From the NCBI GenBank assembly GCA_045546535.1, contig JAZQDA010000151.1, forward strand, positions 1 to 14,897: 14,897 nt of DNA, written 5' to 3'. Below are positions 11,546 to 14,897 of the stretch, piece by piece. The position numbers and the translations under genes were made by a program. Below the pieces are notes generated by a model. That model saw nothing but the letters and a program-made list of their open reading frames with translations, had not been told where the DNA came from and searched no databases. Each line of letters starts with the position of its first letter. Position 1 is the stretch's first letter. Source of the DNA: RGIG1828 sp045546535 (GTDB lineage Bacteria > Bacillota > Clostridia > UMGS1810).

Positions 11546-11845
11546 ATGCAAAACAAAATTAAGACAGTACATTTTGAAATTGATGAAAACGGAAAATTCT
11601 ATTTTAACGAAGAAAGTATTCATCGCATTGGAAGGCTCGCAGAACATTTACTCGTTAATGCTGGGGTTATAACCGACGACAAGGAAATCACAACCCAAAC
11701 AATAGAACATCTAAAATACGAAGCACCAGACCAATTTAATACCGATGTAATAGTTCTATATGATTTTATATTCAATTTATTCCGTTCTACTACCGACCCT
11801 AATATTGCAAAACATATGATTTCGCTTTTGGAACTTTCGCTATAA
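11546..11845 (+). CDS. Unknown 99-aa protein, first of a two-gene unit
   Basis: ATG 11546 is preceded by GGAAAGG at 8 nt, a modest ribosome binding site. The protein opens with strand-like MQNKIKTVHFEIDENGKFYF, then an acidic region and mostly helices up to the C-terminal MISLLELSL. No family recognised, no signal peptide, no metal cluster. It is followed 18 nt later by a second small gene, so the two are probably co-transcribed and end at the shared terminator 12153-12186. A TACAAT hexamer at 11515-11520 could be a -10 box but has no matching -35. Confidence 0.65.
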   Translation: MQNKIKTVHFEIDENGKFYFNEESIHRIGRLAEHLLVNAGVITDDKEITTQTIEHLKYEAPDQFNTDVIVLYDFIFNLFRSTTDPNIAKHMISLLELSL

Positions 11846-11863
11846 CACAATGAGGTGAAAGAT

Positions 11864-12154
11864 ATGAAAACAAAACCAGAAAAACTTAGAACTGTTATCA
11901 CACTAATTAAAAATGCAGAAGACGGCGAAAGACTTCCCAAAAAGGATTTTAGAAATTTGCTTTATCAAAGGGTGCGGTTGTGCAAAGAGTTGGTTGATAG
12001 ACTGTTTGAAATTAACAGAACCATAAACTTTGCAGCAAAAAACAAAGACTATCGCTTACCATACTCAGAGTACAAATCCCTGTGCAACGAAAGGGATACT
12101 ATCAGACAGGTTTTAAAGGAAGCAAAATGGGAAATTTACAATTACAGCACATAA
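11864..12154 (+). CDS. Unknown 96-aa helical protein
   Basis: Start ATG 11864, chosen for GAGGTG 6 nt upstream; an in-frame GTG at 11855 is within that site. The sequence is highly charged and predicted helical throughout (KLRTVITLIKNAEDGERLPK, then KELVDRLFEINRTI, then NERDTIRQVLKEAKWEIYNY), with several heptad-like stretches suggesting a coiled coil or small helical bundle. No recognised family. It is probably translated with the gene before it, and its stop codon overlaps the base of a bidirectional terminator. Confidence 0.68.
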   Translation: MKTKPEKLRTVITLIKNAEDGERLPKKDFRNLLYQRVRLCKELVDRLFEINRTINFAAKNKDYRLPYSEYKSLCNERDTIRQVLKEAKWEIYNYST

Positions 12155-12186
12155 AATTAAGGCACGGAAGACCGTGCCTTAATTTT
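12153..12186. terminator. Bidirectional terminator between convergent small genes
   Basis: Perfect 15-bp stem (12153-12167 with 12172-12186) and loop AAGA, A4 before and T5 after. It contains the stop codons of both flanking genes. Confidence 0.93.
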
Positions 12187-12490
12187 TGCCATCCGTAAAG
12201 AAGGCATCCAGAACTATTGATGCAATGGGACTATAAAACTGTTTGAGTTCGCCATTATATTGGATAGGTTTATCACTTAGAAATTCGCTTTCGTATTCTT
12301 CAATGGTTTTCTGCTCCATTTCAGCATACAACTGCTTTTCCAAGTCGGTCATTTGTGATACTTTCTTATGCTCGTTTTTCAATTGCCTTGTCGCTTGCAA
12401 TTTCAAAATTTCCTCGGCATCACTTCTGCCTGTCTCGGTATTTATCTTGTTCATTAGCTTGTCTAAGTTTTTATTGTTTCCTGTTGCCAT
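12179..12490 (-). CDS. Unknown 103-aa charged protein at the right end of element A
   Basis: ATG 12490 follows AGGAG at 7 nt; the longer frame to 12508 has no ribosome binding site. The protein (MATGNNKNLDKLMNKINTE, then LKLQATRQLKNEHKKVSQM, ending LDAFFTDGKN) is hydrophilic and mostly helical, with no recognised family. It is the last gene before the right end of element A. Upstream, TGATA occurs at 12519 and 12528 and TATCA at 12493, echoing half-sites of the array at 5573-5647; the same regulator might act here, though such pentamers are also expected by chance in AT-rich DNA. Confidence 0.7.
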   Translation of the reverse strand: MATGNNKNLDKLMNKINTETGRSDAEEILKLQATRQLKNEHKKVSQMTDLEKQLYAEMEQKTIEEYESEFLSDKPIQYNGELKQFYSPIASIVLDAFFTDGKN

Positions 12491-12566
12491 AATATCACTC
12501 CTAATCATTTGGATTCTATGATAAGAATGATAGGAATATTTTTATTTCAAGCGATTAAAACACAAA

Positions 12567-12594
12567 AAAGGCACCACATTTCTGTGATGCCTTT
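12567..12594 (-). terminator. Leftward terminator at the right end of element A
   Basis: AAAGGCACCACA (12567-12578) pairs with TGTGATGCCTTT (12583-12594), one mismatch; the minus strand continues TTTGTGTTTT. It would stop leftward transcripts arriving from element B, or across the joined ends of an excised element A, before they reach the gene at 12179-12490. Confidence 0.8.
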
Positions 12595-12609
12595 CGGAAA
12601 ATTATAAAA

Positions 12610-12634
12610 AAGTTTGGGGTAAATAGGGGGTAAA
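12610..12634. repeat. GGGGTA repeat pair near the right end of element A
   Basis: AAGTTTGGGGTA then GGGGTAAAT, matching 394-418 in order, orientation and near-identical spacing. It lies 65 bp inside the right core. Interpreted as arm-type sites shared by both ends. Confidence 0.45.
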
Positions 12635-12698
12635 TACGATTTTCACGACCTATCAACACCCCTAAAACCCGCATAAATAAAGGGTTTTCTTAATCGAG

Positions 12699-12716
12699 GG
12701 GTTTCATTGTGGGGAT
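12699..12716. repeat. Right copy of 18-bp direct repeat, putative att core
   Basis: Identical to 249-266. It is both the right boundary of element A and, 161 bp past the stop of the second integrase (12878), the integrase-proximal end of element B. The preceding AT-rich stretch contains AAAGGGTTTTCTTAATCGAG. Confidence 0.65.
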
Positions 12717-12832
12717 TATTATTTTTTGATTTTCTAAACCCTCAATTATTGGGGGTTTGCCCTGAAATAAAGCCATTTTTTCAAAATTCATCTTCTTAAA
12801 TCTTCCTAAATCTTTGTGTTTTTATCACTGAA

Positions 12833-12854
12833 TTGTGACAAAATTTGTGACAAA
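12833..12854. repeat. TTGTGACAAA repeats, likely arm sites of the element B integrase
   Basis: Two exact copies, 12833-12842 and 12845-12854, 12 bp apart, between the core and the integrase stop codon. TTGTGACA-like repeats are common beside Tn916-type integrase genes. They differ from element A's repeats, so the two integrases may use different arm sites on a shared core. Confidence 0.45.
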
Positions 12855-12877
12855 CTCACGGGGGCATTTTTTGAGGT

Positions 12878-14137
12878 TTAACAGATTCTAATTTTACCTT
12901 CCAGCCGTTCAAAACTTGCTTGTTTTCTTGCCGTATTTGATTCGTTGTAAATGTCCATCGTTGTGGTAATATCAGCGTGACCCATTATTTCTTGAATCAA
13001 TTTTAAATCCGTTTCATTCTCACAAAAGCGTGTGCAAAATGTATGTCGCAGTATATGAGCCGTGAAATGTGGAAGTAAAAAAGGCTGTCTTTTTTCTTTC
13101 TTTGCAAGTGCTGTTTCTTGTGCGTTATACTCTCTTGAAATACGCTCTATTGCTCTATTGACGTTATGGGGGTTTAATACTTCACCATATCTATTAGTGA
13201 ATACAAAACCTTTATAGCCGTCAATTTCGGTCTTACAGAATGCGCCGTTTTTCATCTGGTTCATTCTCTCTTGTAATAAAACTTTTCTAACCTCTTGAAA
13301 CATTGGTATAACTCTTGTACCGGCGGTTGTTTTCGGTGTGGTTATATGGTATTCCATTTTTCCGCTTTCTTGCTGTCTGTAAATCAAATTATGGTTAATG
13401 TTGATAATACCATTTTGAAAATCACAGTCAGCCCACGTCAAACCCAGCATTTCACCGATTCGGCAACCAGTACCCAATAAACAAGTAAAGAGGGGTAACC
13501 AATGATTAAAAGTTTCACTATTTGAAAGAAATGCTACAAATGCTGCTTGCTCATCCTCTGTTAAAGCGTGTTTCTTTTCCTTTTCCCAATTCTCACCCTT
13601 TTTAATATCCACCATAATTTTATCTGAAGGATTGTTTCTAATAATGTTATCTCTTACAGCATCATCAAAAACAGGGTGGAGAATGGTATAAATGATTTCA
13701 ACGCTATTCGGCTTGAATCCATCACGGATAAGCGATTTAAGAAATTTTTTGATAGTGGTATATGTAATGTTTTTAATCTGCATATTCCCCAATACAGGCT
13801 TGATATACTTGTTATACATATACTTGTAATTGGTTCGTGTGCTTTGCTTCAAAACCCTTAATTCTATGTTTTCTTCCCAATAGTCATTTAGGGTTAATTT
13901 GCGGTTTACAACAATACCATCCTCAATATCTCTTGTAATCTGCCTTTCCAATTCTCGCAGCGATTCTGAATGTTTTTTACCGGCTGGGGTTCGGTCTGTA
14001 TCAACTAAACGCCAACTATAAATAGTTTTCAGATTTCCGCTTGCATCCTTGAATCTGAATTTATACCTCCCGTCTTTCTGCTGAAATTCGTTATCACGCA
14101 AAATGCGCCCTTTGCTGTCTTTTCTCTTTTCACTCAT
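12878..14137 (-). CDS. Tyrosine recombinase, Tn916-type integrase (element B)
   Basis: It is 419 aa with the same layout as the integrase at 848-2164: N-terminal arm-binding domain (FRFKDASGNLKTIYSWRL, 27-44), core-binding domain (about 80-175) and catalytic domain (about 190-415). Active-site residues are R226 (GTGCRIGE), K269 (PKTTAGTRVIP), H361 and R364 (HILRH), H387 (IMGH) and nucleophile Y397 (DIYNES). ATG 14137 has AAGGAGG 11 nt upstream, a slightly long spacing. Unlike element A, nothing lies between it and xis except a 137-bp gap with its own promoter, so int can be expressed apart from xis. It appears intact. Confidence 0.95.
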   Translation of the reverse strand: MSEKRKDSKGRILRDNEFQQKDGRYKFRFKDASGNLKTIYSWRLVDTDRTPAGKKHSESLRELERQITRDIEDGIVVNRKLTLNDYWEENIELRVLKQSTRTNYKYMYNKYIKPVLGNMQIKNITYTTIKKFLKSLIRDGFKPNSVEIIYTILHPVFDDAVRDNIIRNNPSDKIMVDIKKGENWEKEKKHALTEDEQAAFVAFLSNSETFNHWLPLFTCLLGTGCRIGEMLGLTWADCDFQNGIININHNLIYRQQESGKMEYHITTPKTTAGTRVIPMFQEVRKVLLQERMNQMKNGAFCKTEIDGYKGFVFTNRYGEVLNPHNVNRAIERISREYNAQETALAKKEKRQPFLLPHFTAHILRHTFCTRFCENETDLKLIQEIMGHADITTTMDIYNESNTARKQASFERLEGKIRIC

Positions 14138-14178
14138 TGTTTATTAGTCCTCCTTATAGACCAATGAACCCAGAAAAG

Positions 14179-14226
14179 AGATTTATCAAGCGTGTTTATT
14201 ATAACACAGATAAATCTATTTTACAA
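14179..14226 (-). promoter_or_regulatory. Integrase promoter of element B, with the -10 inside an inverted repeat
   Basis: Minus strand TTGTAA (14221-14226), 17-bp spacer, TATAAT (14198-14203). AGATTTATC (14179-14187) and GATAAATCT (14209-14217) flank the -10 box as a 9-bp inverted repeat, with GTGTT/AACAC nested inside. A repressor bound there would block transcription. Confidence 0.7.
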
Positions 14227-14274
14227 GTGGGTTTCAGTGTTTTTCTAAATTATTTTTAAAATTTTTACACGAAA

Positions 14275-14481
14275 TTAAATAGAACTGATTGATTCAATAT
14301 AGTTTTCAAACAATCTACGCTTAATTTGCGCCCTGTTGCTATTCCACAAGAGCCAATCAGCATATGGATTTTCAGCAATAATATTTCTTAATTTGCATTC
14401 GCCAATTCTAAAATATTCGGCTGCTTCTTCAACACTTAAAGTAAATTTTTCCCAAATGGGTACAGTGCTATTCTTTTTCAT
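14275..14481 (-). CDS. xis: Excisionase, Tn916 Xis-type (element B)
   Basis: It is 68 aa, partner of the element B integrase. Residues 12-61 carry the family signature: KFTLSVEEAAEYFRIGECKL, then ENPYADWLLWNSNRAQIKRR and LFENYI, aligning with the excisionase at 2581-2805. The start ATG 14481 has AAGGAGA 11 nt upstream. It is separated from int by 137 bp and from the gene upstream by a leftward terminator, so it should have its own expression signal, which I could not identify clearly. Confidence 0.87.
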   Translation of the reverse strand: MKKNSTVPIWEKFTLSVEEAAEYFRIGECKLRNIIAENPYADWLLWNSNRAQIKRRLFENYIESISSI

Positions 14482-14510
14482 ATCTTCTTATATCTCCTTG
14501 ATTATGTTAA

Positions 14511-14545
14511 AAAGGGAGTATGCCCGGATTCGAGCATACCCCTTT
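14511..14545 (-). terminator. Terminator after the partial gene at the right edge
   Basis: AAAGGG-A-GTATGC (14511-14523) pairs with GCATAC-C-CCTTT (14534-14545); the minus strand continues TTTTTAAC. It ends transcription of the gene at 14556-14897 and separates it from xis. Confidence 0.77.
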
Positions 14546-14555
14546 AAAAGTATTG

Positions 14556-14897
14556 TTATTTAATTGAAGGTGTATATGTTAATTCCACCTTGCACGGCAA
14601 AGAAAAAGTAATTCTATTTTGACGGCTTTTAATTGTGTTTCCAATCTGTAAAAACTCAAAATTAAAATCCTTTGTCAATGTCTGCCTGTGTTCGTCTGAA
14701 TCGGTTTCAATAATTTGTGTATCGCCCTTAATTGTAATAGTCTCATCCACCTTGCAATTTTTAATAATTGTGGTTGTGTTGAATGTGGTATTACTGATTG
14801 TTAAATCTCCCGGACGGTCAATTACAATCTTTAAATCTGGGTAAATACAACCGATTTCATCGGAAACATCAGATAATAGAAATTCTTTCTTTTGGTC
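14556..14897 (-). CDS. C-terminal part of a phage tail-type protein (Dit-like), partial
   Basis: The frame is open from the right edge to the stop codon at 14556 (113 codons visible), so the N-terminus is outside the window. The pattern (ISNTTFNTTTIIKNCKVDET, then ITIKGDTQIIETDSDEHRQ, then FNFEFLQIGNTI and FSLPCKVELTYTPSIK) resembles the C-terminal half of siphophage distal-tail/tail-component proteins: an IT-x-x-G strand, a short loop with H/R, F-x-x-L-x-x-G-x-N, and a final C-x-V-x-x-x-Y-x-P strand. This is recognition by pattern, not a database hit. A GTG at 14750 could be mistaken for a start but has no ribosome binding site. If right, element B is a prophage or remnant with tail genes next to xis and int. 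Confidence 0.5.
   Translation of the reverse strand, partial: DQKKEFLLSDVSDEIGCIYPDLKIVIDRPGDLTISNTTFNTTTIIKNCKVDETITIKGDTQIIETDSDEHRQTLTKDFNFEFLQIGNTIKSRQNRITFSLPCKVELTYTPSIK

Noticed and set aside
14556..14750. Complete small gene starting at GTG 14750
   Set aside because: The frame stays open to the right edge with continuous protein-like sequence and GTG 14750 has no ribosome binding site.

Overview
The window reads as the accessory genome of a low-GC Gram-positive gut-type Clostridia (Bacillota). The evidence is strong AGGAGG-type ribosome binding sites, TTGACA/TATAAT promoters, hairpin-plus-T terminators, and Tn916-type integrase/excisionase pairs, a MobV relaxase and a lipoprotein of kinds typical of that group. 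No rRNA, tRNA, CRISPR array or insertion sequence is seen.

Layout. Bases 1-248 look like flanking chromosome: the first codons of a leftward ATPase gene with its promoter, and a terminator hairpin. An 18-bp sequence at 249-266 recurs exactly at 12699-12716. Each copy lies downstream of the 3' end of a leftward tyrosine integrase gene, so I read the pair as attachment cores. Between them is 'element A' (about 12.45 kb), an integrative mobilizable element. From 12699 rightward begins 'element B', of the same integrase family, which runs off the window and seems to be prophage-like. The two would be stacked in tandem at one target.

Element A, left to right: possible arm-type sites; a 63-aa Cys/His-rich protein; integrase; a 142-aa duplicated Cys-cluster protein; excisionase; a divergently transcribed serine-recombinase-like protein that has lost catalytic residues; MobV relaxase with an oriT-like palindrome and an array of TATCA/TGATA dyads; a leftward locus (membrane-anchored ECF sigma factor, 37-aa ORF under a hairpin that buries its ribosome binding site, zinc-ribbon protein, lipoprotein, four-helix membrane protein); a divergent XRE regulator; a 58-aa basic protein; about 1.07 kb with no gene; and three small unknown genes before the right end.

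How it may work together: xis, the Cys-cluster gene and int form one transcript for excision and integration. The relaxase and oriT would let a helper conjugative element move the excised circle. The sigma factor, zinc-ribbon protein, lipoprotein and membrane protein look like a self-contained envelope-signalling or cargo module. The gene-free block (10474-11545) holds three intrinsic terminators (two rightward and related, one leftward), a GC-richer 370-nt segment that folds into many helices, and four iteron-like repeats. It is the best candidate here for an undescribed structured RNA or a replication-control locus.
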